Assembly (NCBI GenBank): GCA_002749535.1
Contig: MZZL01000133.1
Location: 230,835-294,834 of the forward strand
Reading direction: 5' to 3'
DNA length: 64,000 nucleotides
Source of the DNA: Apophysomyces variabilis
Lineage: Eukaryota > Mucoromycota > Mucoromycetes > Mucorales > Mucoraceae
A program made the translations under genes and the position numbers. Below the pieces are notes generated by a model. The model was not told the DNA's origin, did no database searches, and worked only from the letters and a program-made list of their open reading frames with translations. The stretch's first letter is position 1; every line of letters starts with the position of its first letter. This document shows positions 11,020-23,388 of this stretch, in pieces.

Positions 11020-11575
11020 AAAGAAAAATCACTTGTGTATATAAGAAAAGTTACCTGTAAATTGTCGCTGTGATCGTTCATGAAAAATAAAGCGAAAACG
11101 ACTTATCTGGAATTCGCAGATTCAGCAATTAAAATGGCTCTTGTTACCCATTTCGTTTTCAGGCTTTCAGAATGTTAGTCATACCAAAATAGCAAACTTT
11201 TGGAAGCAGAGAAGGGGCTCATAGTTTATTGTGTGCACCAATAATGAAACTGTGTTAATCCCGGTAAGCACGCTTTCTTGTCGATGTTAACATTAAAAGC
11301 GTCAAAGCAGCAAAAAATTACCGCATAAAAGTCTCTCTAGGGGGAAAACTTGGGTGCTTATGTTTGCAATCAATGAATTGGATTACTTCCCGTGCCAATA
11401 AAATAAAGAATACTAGGTCAGTTTAAGGGCTGAATGGCAGTTATGCCCTCTTTTCTGATGAGCATTGTCGTGTCCGAAGTGCTAGTAAAGGCCGCTCGCC
11501 GAAAAAGAAGTCAAAAAGTGCCTTGGCTTTTTTCTTTCCAATTTTTCTGATCGATCGTCTCTCTCTGCATTCAGC
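11020..11575. other. Intergenic, no gene seen
   Basis: It contains the AATAAA-like 3' signals of the small gene upstream (about 11086) and the leader of the WKF gene. No other coding pattern is visible. Confidence 0.5.
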
Positions 11576-12636
11576 ATGAGCGAAAAGCCCAGCCATAGTG
11601 GGCAGAAAAAGACTTCCTCCGCAAAGAAGTCTCAACGATTGACGCCAGCTCAGGCATTACTTCAATCGCTTACAGCGAAAAAAGCGGCGCAACAAGTCAA
11701 AGGCAAAGGTCAGCATGTGACATTTGACGATGAAGGGAATCAGACAACAGTGGCTTCAACCTCCAAAACCGAAGACAAAAAGGTCAAAAATAGTCAAAAG
11801 ACGGGAAAAAAACGCAAATCAGACAATGAAGATCTCAATAAGGATAAGAAAGCCAAGACAGAATCCAGCAGTGAAGAAACAAAGAAGAAAAAGAAGACTA
11901 GTACTCCAAAGAAGAAAAAACAGACCACACCAGAAGAGAGTATACCCGATGTTAAAGCAAAAGATAAAACAAAAGGTGAGTAAAATGAAAGAAAAGAGAG
12001 AAATCAAAGAAAAAGATCGGAAACTCATGCTCTCATGTTTGGGTTATTTGTGCTTAAGAGGCACTGGATTATCTACGTCTTTTTGTTTCCGATCGTGCCG
12101 CATGGAAATTCCGAAAAGCTCAACAGATCTGGCTTCTACAGAATATCTATGATCAAGATAAGGTGAGGAAAAGGGATGGAGAGGAATTAGAAGGATACAG
12201 TCCGCTGATTGTCGTTGTTCCATGATGCCATTGTACCAGATAAAGGAAAGCGATTTCAAGATACTGTTGGAATATTTGAAAGATATGCAAGGGTCTGCAC
12301 GTGAGGTAAGGTTCGGTAGAAGGGGGGAATAGACCAAGTTCTTTTCTTTGGGGGAGGGCTTATGGAAAAAAGAGAGTGCAGATTGAGTTGAACATAGTAA
12401 ACCTTATTTTTGTGTTTTCCTTTTAGAAAACATTAAAGGAGGCACAAGCAATATGTGAGACGTCCTCTAAGCAGTTGACCAGTTATGGAGGAGTAGATGA
12501 TGATGACGACGACTTTGATGCAGAGAAAATGCTTGCAAGGGCAAGTAAACCAGTAGCAGCAGCACCATCACCGTCTGTAGAAGCTGAAGATGCAAAGACT
12601 GAACGAGCAAAGGCAATTGTAAACATTTTGGCATAG
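11576..12636 (+). CDS. WKF-domain protein (C7orf50-like), four exons
   Basis: Exons 11576-11975, 12059-12162, 12240-12305 and 12427-12636 join in phase to 259 aa. The N-terminal 130 residues are low-complexity and very Lys/Ser/Thr-rich with several basic clusters (TSTPKKKKQT), typical of a nucleolar/nuclear protein. Exon 2 carries the family signature: EALDYLRLFVSDRAAWKFRK followed by AQQIWLLQNIYD. Exon 3 continues with KESDFKILLEYLKDMQGSARE. The C-terminus has an acidic run (VDDDDDDFD) and ends ERAKAIVNILA. The WKF family (C7orf50 in animals) is thought to be nucleolar; the exact role is not settled. The ATG sits just after a TC-rich leader. Confidence 0.88.
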
Positions 12637-12925
12637 AGAGCGATAGAATAAGAAAAAAGCATCTGCATTAAAGAAAGAGACAAGCATGTTTTCGACGGGG
12701 ACATTGGTTATATAGAGAGAGAGAGCAACATTGTATATTGATACATGATAGACTCCCCCTTTTGGGAACTTTGGCTTATTCTTTTTAAGGATAAGGATGG
12801 GCCGAACCTCTTTTTCGCTCTCTCTCGTTCATTCAGTCTCTCTTCTTTCTTTTCTTTTTTTTCTTCTAACTTTTCTCTTTGTTTATCTCTTCACTAATTT
12901 ATAGACACGATCCTACATCTGTTTT

Positions 12926-14732
12926 ATGATGAACTCATCCAACGATATATTACCTACACAAACCATATCGAATACTATGAACGAGGTTGTTTATTGTATT
13001 GCTAAATTGGAAGAAGAAAATGGTTGTTCTTGGCCATCCGATGTTCCTCCATTTTTGTCACGTTGGGAAGAAAACCACCTGTCTTCGCCAAGGTCTCATG
13101 TGCCAGATCTAACTCTTGTCGGAGCCCTATCGGCTAAACCAAATGGGGCATCAGCAGGTGTGTATGTGTATGACGAATGCAGTGCGGACAAAGTCCACTC
13201 CTTGGTTTAATTATTATTCACTTGCCCACTCTAGGATTCATGCTGACCCAACATCTCAAGGATGATGTATTCCTTGCTGAACCGGCCGAATTTGTCTTTC
13301 CTACGAACTTGATCAACGATGGAACATCTTCACCAAACAACAATAACAATAACAACAAAAAGAATCGTGCTTGGACAACAACAAAAACAACAACAACAGC
13401 TGATTTATGCCTTTCCCCTAGTGTGTCCCCCGTCTCCTCTCCGTCGGACTTTCTGTACAACCATGAACCACTCTTTGATGGCATCGATGACTGGATGGAT
13501 CCGTCCTTGAGAGACCACGGAACGGGACCCGATGAAAAAGAAAGGGATGATAATGATCAACATCACCATCCTCATCGTACCCTGTCTACATCCCGCTGGG
13601 CCGCCCATCCTATGAATACCTATGGCACGACAAAACCTATCCTTTTCTGTAGGGATGGATCCTGTGCTTCACCTGAACTCGATTGGATCAGACTCATGGA
13701 AGATTTTCAGGATCATGATCTGCCCACGCCCTCCACAACGGCTTCTGAAGAAAGTGAATCCGAAACGATGCCTACAGAAGAGGAAGAAGACGACGACGAA
13801 AACGACGACAGGGGTAGTGTCATGGGATCGGAACGATCCAACCCCTCGGAAGATTTGTCTCTGCATGATAGTATTAATCGGTTAAACCTCTCCGATCGGG
13901 ACTTCATCAGAAAAAAGCAGAAAAAAAGATCGAGTCGAAAGAAATTATCTAACAAGTGGAAAGCAAAACGCAAAACCCACAGAAAACGACATACGGCATC
14001 CGCTCGTCAGGCATTACATGCTTATAACCATATCGACATGAATCATTGTCTTGATATGACGGAACGGGAAGAAGAAAAAGAAGCAGAACAATATACTTTC
14101 TTTGAGCAATTGACCATGGCCGGGATTGATTGGTGTCGATATTGCGGAACAACGGAGGGCGTGAACTGGCGTCCAGGTCCATGGGGGAAGAGAACATTAT
14201 GCAAGTAAGATCCTTCTTTTTCTCTCAGTTAAGATAACGAGAATTGACATGGATAATTCTGTCTCGTTTAGTAAACATGGTTGTGACTATAAGGGTTATG
14301 GTTTAGCAAGTCGTCTTCCTCGATTAGATCTCTCCGCTTTTCTAGAGGAAGACTTGCGAGATCGACGTCGACCCATTGTTCAACAGTTCTGCGTTCGATG
14401 CCAATCGCCCGAATCATACTGTGACAATTTACTCATTCCATGTGAAGGAGGTTGTTCTCGGGCTTACCATCAACAATGCCTTGATTCTCCTCTGTTATCT
14501 CACTCATTTGAGGCTACTCAATGGTATTGTTCTCCTGTCTGTCGAGAGAATCGAATCCGATGTAGAGTCGGTAAGTCTTATCTCAAAAAGGAAGAGCTGG
14601 AGCTTTCTTGTACTAAAAACGAAAAATTTCATACTAGTCGTTGATCTTCCTCGAAAGTATGCACCTCTAACACAAGACTTCAAACGCATAAGTTCGTCTT
14701 GTTCTAAAAGTCTAGCATCATCCTTCATGTAG
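12926..14732 (+). CDS. GATA-like zinc finger plus PHD finger protein, four exons
   Basis: Exons 12926-13157, 13235-14204, 14272-14570 and 14638-14732 give 531 aa. Exon 2 is largely disordered: an Asn run, Thr/Gln-rich segment, acidic stretch (TEEEEDDDENDD) and a basic Lys/Arg block that may act as a nuclear signal. Residues about 376-410 read WCRYCGTTEGVNWRPGPWG then KRTLCNKHGCDYKGYG, a GATA-type C-x2-C..C-x3-C finger in which the second pair is C-x3-C rather than C-x2-C; the finger spans the exon 2/3 junction. Residues about 441-495 form a PHD-type finger (CVRC..LIPCEGGCSRAYHQQCL..WYCSPVC). The pairing suggests a chromatin-associated regulator. Targets are unknown. The last exon (VDLPRKYAPLTQDFK) is the least certain part. 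Confidence 0.85.
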
Positions 14733-14979
14733 AAAAATGCCAACAAAAACCTCCCATTATTAATGTATATAATTCTCTCTTAATTTTCATCATTGCATTA
14801 AAGACCATAATTTCATGACCATTTTACTTGTCTTTTCTTTGTCATTTTTGGAGAATGTTCATCCCAAGCGATTAGAAATTTACGTCGCAACTGCCCTTTT
14901 CACCCGAACTGAAAAGAAATAATCTCCGGTATATCGTGATGCTCTTCTTTCCTTCCTAGTTTCCTTTGAACCAAGAAAA

Positions 14980-16347
14980 ATGAAACATCTCATTCCATAT
15001 ATCTGTAAGCGCCTTCTTCTTCCTCCTTTGTAAACAACACTCAACCTTATATTACCCGATAATTTAAAACAGTGTTTGTTCTGGTCATCCTCTTTCAAGT
15101 GGCACAAGCGGCCGATGAAGAAAGTAAGATGGCGTCTGATGCTTCGAGTGTTAGGTTAGTAACAATTGCCCAATTTAAGCTACGATGATGTTACCGGTAT
15201 GGAATCATCCTACCGAGGTGACCAACAGTGGTCCAGCTCCCCAAGCAACGGCCTGCGTCTATCCCGGGCAAATTGCGGTGACCTATGTAAAAAAAAAATG
15301 AAAAAACGTCCGATCAACTCCTTGTAACCTGTTCGAATAGAATGAGGGCCCTAGCGATGTAACTGCCAAAGTATTGAATGGACTTAAAGCAGCTCAAGCC
15401 AAAGCCAGTTTCTTTGTAAACGCAACATGGTACGAACAAGAAAAGAATAGGGGAAAAGGGGAAAAAGAAAACATAGGGAAAAAGGGTTAGTTAAATCTTT
15501 TTTCTGATTATGCGAGGAACAAATTTTCTGTGTAGGCTGTACACCCAACAGTATGCTATGATACTTCAAAGAGCACATAATGATGGACATTTTATCGGCA
15601 TGACGTACCGTGCACCAGGCGATTCCTCCAATGGATTGACAGATGAGCAGATCAAAACCGATGTGACCAATACGGCCAAGATCATCGAGACCTTGATTGG
15701 CGTGGCACCCAAGTACATCCGATTGCACTACACCCAGCCAGAGGACGTTCGTTTGGAACATATTATCCGTAGCATGGGGTATACCTTAGTGTCTTATAAC
15801 CTTGATACCCAGGATTACAATTTCAGAAACAATCCAGACGGCATCGCTAATCTCTACCGGGATGTGTTTACCAAACAGATCGACACGTATGATAGCAAAG
15901 GATCCTTTATTTCCGTACAATACGATATTCCCGACACAGGTTCATGGCAGGCAATTTACGATGTGATACGGACCATCAATGACGCAGGCTACACAATGGT
16001 ACGCATGGATGGCTGTCTGAATGACAGAGAACCCTACAAAGAATGTAAGCTTTTCTCAAAAAGAAACCTAAGCAAAAAACAAAAGGGGAACCATCCTGCT
16101 GATTCTTTATTTGTTAGCGGCGGCTTCGCTCAAGTTTGTTGCGGATAAGCATTCCTTTGGTTCAGCCAAATATAAAGAAGGTCAAATTGCGGTGGACAAG
16201 CCAGCCAATGCGAGTGGCGACGACATGTCGATGCCAAAGAAACAACGTAAACCGAATCATGGTTTAGGAACGTACGAGATGTTAATAGGTGGAGTTGCAC
16301 TCCACATCACCCTCATTATCGCTTCCCTCCTATACATGACTTCCTAA
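14980..16347 (+). CDS. Polysaccharide deacetylase (CE4/NodB)-like secreted protein lacking catalytic residues
   Basis: Exons 14980-15004, 15073-15123, 15180-15286, 15341-15429, 15536-16044 and 16118-16347 join in phase to 336 aa. The N-terminus MKHLIPYILFVLVILFQVAQ is a signal peptide. The NodB fold is clear (CVYPGQIAVTYNEGPSDVT, KASFFVNATW, YTLVSYNLDTQDYNF), yet the active-site motifs are changed: TFDDGP is TYNEGP, the His-x3-His zinc motif region reads IGMTYRAPGDSS, R-x-P-Y-G reads RLHYTQ, and L-x-H-D reads SVQYDI. The C-terminus ends in a hydrophobic tail (IGGVALHITLIIASLLYMTS) after a Lys-rich segment, compatible with a GPI anchor. It is predicted to be a cell-wall or plasma-membrane pseudoenzyme or chitin/chitosan-binding protein; loss of activity is inference. 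Confidence 0.87.
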
Positions 16348-17640
16348 AAAAAAGTTATTTACTTTTCTTTTCTTTGATTGAAACAGAATATCAAAAGGTA
16401 ACTAGAGCAACAGGGACAAATATAAACTTATTATCACGATCACAATTTATTTCATGCTTATTTTTGTTTCTGTTCCTCTTCTTTTGGATTGTTAATGAAG
16501 TCAAATGAAGAAGTGCTTCTGTGTGTGCGGTGCCTTTGCAGTGAGAAAATGATCAAACAACTTACACATGCAATTGTTATCATACGCGAGGGAAAGAAGC
16601 AATGAGTGTAGACTCGGTATTAACAGATCGACTTGTTGCTTTCATGTTGCTGTAACTTCCTGGTACATTTTTAAATTTCATTACGTATTCCTCAGTTGAG
16701 AATCCTGTCCTTCTGATGAAGGAAGCATGAGGCTCTTCCCTTCCATCCTGGTGAATCGTTTAGACTTCCAAAGTTCGTGTTTTCGCAAATACGATATTGG
16801 CGACGAATCGTCTATAAATATAAACTTCACTTCATTCAGATATTCTAACTTCGTGCTGTAATTGCGTCAATCCATTTCACTCTATCGCTTTTGGCAATTT
16901 TGATGATTACATACGGTTTATCTTCACAATGACTTTTGGCAGACGGTGTACCAGAATACAAATTTCAATAGAATAGGTTCGAGCCCTTACGTTTATACTG
17001 ACCAGCGTCCTTTTAGTGAGATTTGTATATGACCCAGTAAGACAAACTGGAAGGAAAACGGGATAGCCGATGATATTAACTTTGCCCTTTGATATTGCTT
17101 CGACATTGTGGACTTCTTTTATTTCCTTCTTCGGACTCCCGTGCTATCCTCTCAATATCCTCAATCAAATGTACTGTATAATTTCTCCCTTTTTTTTTCT
17201 TTTTTTTTGTTTTGTTTTGGTTTTTTGGCGTATACGTGTTTGCAAGTAGAGTTATTAAGATTGTGCCTACATTGATCAGTCATATACAGCAGACCTTAAC
17301 CATCACCTCCTCTCATGAGGATACTATAAGTGATGATAAACATCAAAAACCCGAATACACTCTGCTGGATACCAGTCTACGTAGAAAGAGAAAATGTTAG
17401 CTTTTTGGTCAGAGTAACCTGCAGCTCTATTTGTGAGGTATGGCAATATGGCGCATCTGAGGATGTTAAAAAGATTTTTTGAACATCGATTGTTTGCTTC
17501 AACTTGTGCTCAGATTACTTGTACGATGTGTGTCACTCTTGGGCTGTGCGGAGTACAGAAAAAGAAACGCATAAAGATTCGAGGAAGTTATTGCTGCGGG
17601 AAAATCGAGATATGTAGTTTCTCGAAGAGTTATAGTGGGT
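16348..17640. other. Intergenic, no supported gene
   Basis: It holds a T-rich tract at 17187-17225 and short frames without family resemblance. One 60-odd codon frame at 17212-17400 has no supporting structure. Confidence 0.5.
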
Positions 17641-19055
17641 TTACAGAAATATCAGGAAATCACCATGTCCCCGCCATAAGTGTCCAACGCGATCAAGTAC
17701 CGTCGATAGGACCAAATTCCAAAAGCCGTTTAACTTCCGGCATTTATAAACATGGTATCTGTCATGAATGTCATGATGATAACCAGTGTCATAACCATGA
17801 CACAGGAATATCTCCATACCATCATTCGCATCTGACAGTTGGAAATGTCCGTCCAAACGCGGCATGTATCCATAAAAGAAAAGACACGAAAATTTAAGTG
17901 CACGTTTTCCACCTTGTGTTGTTGTTGGTTCAAATTCAATACGATGGGCCATTTCTCTGGGATCCTTCAACGCTTGAAGGCAGATATCCTCCTTCAGAGA
18001 CAATGGTAATATATGGGGACAATCATCAGGTTCTCCAAATTCGTCATCGCGGTAAGCCCACGCGTCGTGAAACAGGTAATACAATAGCTCGTCTCTACCG
18101 TTCTCGTCTAGTATGTCAAATAAAAGCCACTTCAAATCTTCCTCGCTATCAGCAGTAGCTCCTTCATCCACCAATTTTGGCACGAGATCCTTATACCTGG
18201 TGTGAGGAAGTATGGCGAACAACCGGTCGATGTTCTTGGTTGACTTCGAATTACAGATTGTTGCGAATATATCTCCATAGTACAAGTCGAACTGCCAACT
18301 GATAAGGAAGAACGCACAAAATATTGGCCAAAAAGCAACAGTATTTGATTTTAAAATATGTATAAGTAGTGTATCCTCATTCACACCGATAGCGCGTTTG
18401 CTCACCACCCAAGCCCTCTCTGCCCATTCAGTGAGAACGTCGTAGACAAACTGCTTGCCGTTGGACCCGTTGCCCATTCGTTCTTTTAGATTAACATAAT
18501 CTCTAAGAATTATATCCTCGTCAAAACGCAGATCTGTTTTCACTGGTAGGTTGTAATCGTCAAACCGAAAGCCAAGGTCTAATGGGATTCCTTCTGAGCG
18601 GGAAAGATCCGAAGCCCAAATGCCACGCTCTTGTTCTCTCCGTATCTTAATAAGTCCCGCTTCAATATCTTCTTTGGTAACGTCTTCCATGAAAGGATAT
18701 TCATTGCAATAACAAAGATCGGGAACTGCAATGATCCTCTTTGCTTTTCGATATATCTTGTTCATATTTTTGATTGCCATTTTTCTGTGCGTTTTGTCTG
18801 CTTGATTGATACACACCACATCGATCCAGAGATAGCGGACTTTCCGACGGTACACCTTGCACAATTTGATCAGATTGCCTTGCGAAACGGAAGTGATGGA
18901 TGCAACATAGTTTGGCGTTTGCGCTTCCACTCGGGATGTCTACCCCATCGGTACGAAATTGCATAATATGCGGGTAACCATTCATAAAATGGTATGGATA
19001 TGCATTTGATATTGTCAAAGTCGGAACCTGTGTCTAAGAGTACAATCTCGCTCAT
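17641..19055 (-). pseudogene. HET-3: long-subgroup HET-domain gene with a single 1-base deletion
   Basis: It starts at the family ATG (MSEIVLLDTGSDFDNIK) at 19055 and shows YYAISYRWG. One base is missing from the AAA of the WKA codons at about 18924-18927 (TGGAAGCGCAA instead of TGGAAAGCGCAA). In the shifted frame the rest is open: QTPNYVASITSVS, YLWIDVVCINQADKTHRKM, PFMEDVTKEDIEAGL, EWAERAWVVSKRAIGV, TKNIDRLFAILPHTRY, a C-terminal module and the family end HGDFLIFL. It would be about 470 aa, like HET-7. A single homopolymer indel could also be an assembly error, so this copy may be alive. Confidence 0.87.
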
Positions 19056-19203
19056 TGTCCGTAAGAAAAAAGGAAAAAGAACGTTAGCGAAAGCAAACGC
19101 GAAGTTTGATTAAACCAACGAAGTTGGATGGGCTTAGTGGCCATGCAGTCATTGATGGGCATAAACGTAAACAAACCTGCTTCAGTAAGCCTTCCATTAT
19201 CAC

Positions 19204-19533
19204 TTATTCCGAAGTATCCGAGTACAAACTTATGTGCACCTCAGCTAACAACTGGTTGCCGTACGAAGATGGGTAGATGGACTGTGTTGCTATCGCAAAA
19301 CCCGTCATGTAGATAAACGCCGCCGTAGGACAAAAAGACAGTTTTATACGCCACAAACGTGCAGTCTCTATCACATTCTCGCTCTCTAGAGGCAGTTGAG
19401 CTAAATATTGTGTATGAGAGCTCAGGGTTTCAAGACCAAACTGCTCCTCATCAACTATATAATCCATTGGCTCAGGTCTGCCATATTCGTCGGTGACAGA
19501 ACCTTTTCCAATTCCAAACAAGAATTGAACATT
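19204..19533 (-). CDS. Hypothetical protein (109 aa)
   Basis: The frame starts MNVQFLFGIGKGSVTDEYGR and ends VHISLYSDTSE. Composition looks protein-like (no low complexity, balanced residues) and includes a hydrophobic patch LSFCPTAAFIYMTGFAIAT. I do not recognise it. It lies head-to-tail upstream of HET-3 on the same strand, and may be one exon of a larger or decayed gene. Confidence 0.4.
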   Translation of the reverse strand, partial: NVQFLFGIGKGSVTDEYGRPEPMDYIVDEEQFGLETLSSHTQYLAQLPLESENVIETARLWRIKLSFCPTAAFIYMTGFAIATQSIYPSSYGNQLLAEVHISLYSDTSE

Positions 19534-19692
19534 CATTATCTGTGATTTCTGATGTAATTGTGAAAAAGAAATAGAATGAATACGAGAGCATTTGATGTGC
19601 TTTTTATATCCAAAGATGCCAAGCCTTGGCCTACAAAATATACTTGCCAGCAAGAAATCTGATTTGTCGAACAAGACGAATTTGCATTCCGT

Positions 19693-19794
19693 ACAACACG
19701 AATGTTGTTCTTGCCATCAGGTGAATTGATTTTTCCACCAGGAGGAATCTATTTTTTTTACAACATGAATTTGTTCTTGCCAGTATGCGAATTT
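19693..19794. repeat. Short tandem repeat, two units of about 67 bp
   Basis: ACAACACGAATGTTGTTCTT at about 19693 recurs as ACAACATGAATTTGTTCTT at about 19760, each followed by GCCA and a GCGAATT/GTGAATT ending. Confidence 0.5.
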
Positions 19795-19973
19795 CCTTTC
19801 CGGAAAGAGTGTAAGTGTATCACTAACCAAAACAGCGGCACTTTTTGCGCCACATTTCCATCCGCCTTCCCATTTTTTGTCTACAGACATATCTCTTCTG
19901 TTTCATAATTGCTTATTAGTTCTGCCCCACGTTAAACCAGAGTCTTTATGGATAGGTTTCCGTGTCCGAGTTT

Positions 19974-21019
19974 CATTACTGAACTGCTTTGGACTTGGGT
20001 TTTCCGCATTTGCTATGTCCGTCTTTTCTATTCCACCTTTATTTGGGAGTCAATGCAGCATCACCTCCTCGCGGTGACTTCTGGGCAACAATTCAACGTT
20101 CTGGTTAATGAATTGGCTAAGTATGCTGCTGCTAAGAAGGTTTACGCAGTGATAGCTTGTATATAATCGTTTGATTGCTTTAGGTTACCTTCTACATATT
20201 TGCGTACATCAATAAAAGCCAGTTATCACTAAGTTGATCCTTTGTGCCTGTTCTCATCAACTAGAACCATGTAGTGAAGATCGTTCAAAGGACTATTTGT
20301 TGCCTCTTGAATTATAAAAGCAGTTATGATTTCTATCGCATAGAAGATGATATATTTTGAAAGAACGGGTTAACAGTGACAGCGCAGCAAAACAAGTCTC
20401 GAGATTAGTGCTACAGTTGGCCAAGTTTCTTCATTATCTCGCTGATTCTAAGGAGGCAATATATTATATGGGCGTGCTGTTACCCATGCTCTGCGCCAGA
20501 AACTCACAGCCGAGATATCCAAGTCCCATCTAGAGTTTTGCAGCAGGGAAGCTTCTCAAATCTGCTCAGGACTTTGCTAATTAGATATCAGATAGATCTT
20601 TATCATTGTGGATATTTCTTTCTATACTATCAGCAATATTTAGCTTATCCAAGGGTTTACTTGAGAAAGACTGTGATATATGAGTGAAGCGTGGATTACG
20701 CTGACTGTTTGCAGCGGCAGTACATGTCTACCATTTCATAGGTTGACTACAAGTTAAGGAGCGGCATACCCGCAGTATAATCATTACAAATCTATAGCTC
20801 TAAGACGGCCATCTTTTTCCTGCATGCGCCTGTTTATTAAATTACGAAGCTCTGGTATGGAACATATAAATTTTTGGTAGTTCTGAACAAATGAAGAGAC
20901 AAAATCCCAAAGACGTGGATTGCAACTTGAAGTCACCGAGCCACAGTCGTTTTCCTTGAGTTTGTCAAATGAAGCTGTGGTATTATTCCGTCAGTCTTAT
21001 ATTATCAGACCGTAGACCA
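19974..21019. repeat. 1.05-kb direct repeat, copy A
   Basis: It is nearly identical to 24198-25243 (constant offset 4224) from CATTACTGAACTGC to about ATTATCAGAC. A weaker match extends left to about 19888 (GACATATCTCTTCT..CCAGAGTCTTTATGGATAGG). It has no convincing coding frame and no terminal inverted repeats that I can see. It may be a non-coding duplicated segment or a solo remnant of an element. Confidence 0.85.
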
Positions 21020-21518
21020 TTGACGTCTGACAGCATTTAAGGCAAAACTGAAAAACCTTCAAGCGATGTATTAATTTTCTATGGACTTTGGTGCACGTTT
21101 CTTTAGCGTAGCTAACAGGACATTAGCCTGGTCTAATAAATTAGCTGAAGCCACATAAAATATAGAATACATTGCCAGAATAGATTTATTCAATGCAACT
21201 AACATAGAGTCAACCTTAACAAAGGATTCCAATTGAACAAAGCTAAAAGGATTACCGGTAAATAGAACATACTGGTCAAAGATTTTTTAAAAGACATTTA
21301 CAGAAAAAGCACCAGGCTTTCGTGATACAGCGGAGGAAGAAAGGAATAGGGGGAAAAAATTAAGAAAACAATGAGTCATCAAACTTTTTGCGCAAATACA
21401 GAGTAATAGGAAAAAAGAAACAGAGAGAAAGCAAAAAGTATAGCATAAAAGTGTTATGTAGGACACTGTCTGTGAGAAGCAAAGGACGAGCTTGGTAAGA
21501 AGGGCGCTGATAGTGTGA
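21020..21518. other. Intergenic segment absent from the second copy
   Basis: About 510 bases separate copy A of the 1.05-kb repeat from the F-box gene; the equivalent in copy B (25243-25251) is almost nil. Nothing coding is seen. Confidence 0.5.
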
Positions 21519-23388
21519 TTACATTCTTGCAGAATTCTTCGTATCAACGTTAGCCTTCCTGATACATGTGGCTAAATGGCCTTTGTACATGTTCAACAAC
21601 TCGTCTCGCTGCCGGTGAACAAAGTTGACTAGTCCAATTTCGGTTGCAGAAAGTAGAAGCTGCTCGTCAATGCTTATCATGAGATTCATTGGCTTGATCA
21701 GTTTCGATCTGGGATTTTCACGTTCCAACAAATCGCGAATAAGCATCATATTATCTTCTACGGCTATTCCACGAGCCAACAGATCCCGCACATCCTTAGT
21801 CCTGAACAGAAGGTCAAGAAATTGTTGGCGATCTTGCCTGTTGTATTTACGGTTGGCCGTTACTCGAAGCAAAGCGCTGACCAAGCTGGCTGGCGTAGCT
21901 ACAGTAGACCTTTGGCGCGTAGGATGCTGGTCATAGGCCAAAGGGTGGCAAGCTCGCAGCTGGGTCTGAGCAAATCTACGACTCTCGAACGACCATTCTC
22001 TTCCCGAATCCATCTTGGAATAATCTCGCAAGAAGCGCACAGATCTGACGAAAGGGACGGTGTTTACTAGCACAAAGACATCGAAGTTTGTATCCCGACC
22101 GAGAATTTCCTTAGCTGTGTTGTCGAGGGCAGATCCCACGAAAGCATGTTTTCGATTATTGCCTCTCTCGCCAAAGTAACCTGCAATAGCCAGCATTTCG
22201 AAGCTTCCCCACTGGACGACTAGCTCTTTCCATGTGGTGCGATGTTCGTTCTTGTCGAGAACTTTTCCTCTCGGTACCAATGCCGGTTTCTCTCTTTGTA
22301 TCCATGCGCAACTGTCGACATAACTGTTTTGTACAAAAGCGTCCAAGTGAGTAATCAATACCCAGGATGTCTTGCCGAGCAACACACTTTCAACAAATCG
22401 TGGAGCGGTCTCCTGCACGCATCTATCTACTTCTAAATTCGGGTTGGCCGAAGTAACACCAACCACACAATTATCTGGACATTGCTCATTGTTTAAATGG
22501 CCGTATGCTGTTTGCCGATCCACAAGCCCATCTAGAGCTTTTGGTAAGGTAATGAGCGTATGTATCTTATGGTTTCGAACGCGTGCAATGGCTGTCGTGT
22601 AAGGGGAAAAATGCCATGAGTTTGAATCCACTATCTGATAGATTAACTTACCACTTTCAATTGCTGCGATCTTCTCATGCACCTTGAACTCATCTACGCG
22701 GCGCCGTACACTCGGTGGTGTCTCCCAGCAATCATGGTACGGTCGCTTCAATAGTCCACGGATGGAAGAACTGGAAGGGCTTGTATGACAAAGCTGAGAA
22801 CCATTATCCTCTTCTTCGGATGAGTCCTACGAAGCAAGCATAAGCTTTTTCTTTTATACAACTATGCTAAATACCCACGTGCTCATCGGAGCTCATGTTT
22901 TCAAAGGTATAGCCTTGAGGATCATCGTAGGCAAACATGAATTTCACCTCGTTGGGATACTTCCGGCTCCTTGTTGTAATACCATCAAGCCATTTCATTC
23001 TGTTGCAGTAGGGAATTTTGATAACCACTCGCGATTTCGCCGATAGAATGGCTGCGGAAAGACGATGCACTGATCTCAGCGGGATATCGGCATTGACAAG
23101 ATTCAAATATTCAACGTTTACAAATCTTTCCAGGAACTCCCGAATTTTGGATGCCATCTCCTTGGAGACAGTAGCATCTCCCAGGTCCAATGTTAAGTTG
23201 CTTGCCGTTGCGGCAGGAAGGGCGCAGTTTAAATGAATTTCTTTTGGACCTGTCATCCATGGCAATGAAGTTGTCGTATTAGAAAACGATTTGTACAGAG
23301 TACGACACGTGGAAGCGTATTGTAGTCTATGAGACCAACTATCGATATGTTCGTATATTAATAGATGTATTTCAAGAGTAACTTTCAT
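21519..23388 (-). CDS. F-box-like protein, two exons (605 aa)
   Basis: Exons 22879-23388 and 21519-22826, joined across a 52-base intron with a GTGGGT donor, keep frame. I took the ATG at 23388 (MKVTLEIHLLIYEHIDSWS); an upstream exon is possible. Residues 4-40 (LEIHLLIYEHIDSWSHRLQY, then ASTCRTLYKSF) resemble an F-box, the Skp1-binding motif of SCF ubiquitin ligases. The region after it is leucine-rich in spacing (VNVEYLNLVNADIPLRSVHRL) and may form LRR-like repeats. After an acidic linker (SSDEHDSSEEEDNG) comes a roughly 400-aa part I do not recognise. A decayed copy of the C-terminal half lies at 25251-26098. Substrate-adaptor function is inferred only from the F-box-like start. Confidence 0.7.

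Noticed and set aside
11724..12152. Long open frame overlapping the WKF gene
   Set aside because: It is a shadow in a Lys-rich, A-rich region; the other frame carries the WKF domain with consistent splicing.
17433..17897. 154-codon plus-strand frame over the 3' end of HET-3
   Set aside because: It begins at a non-ATG codon and overlaps the real minus-strand HET-3 coding region.
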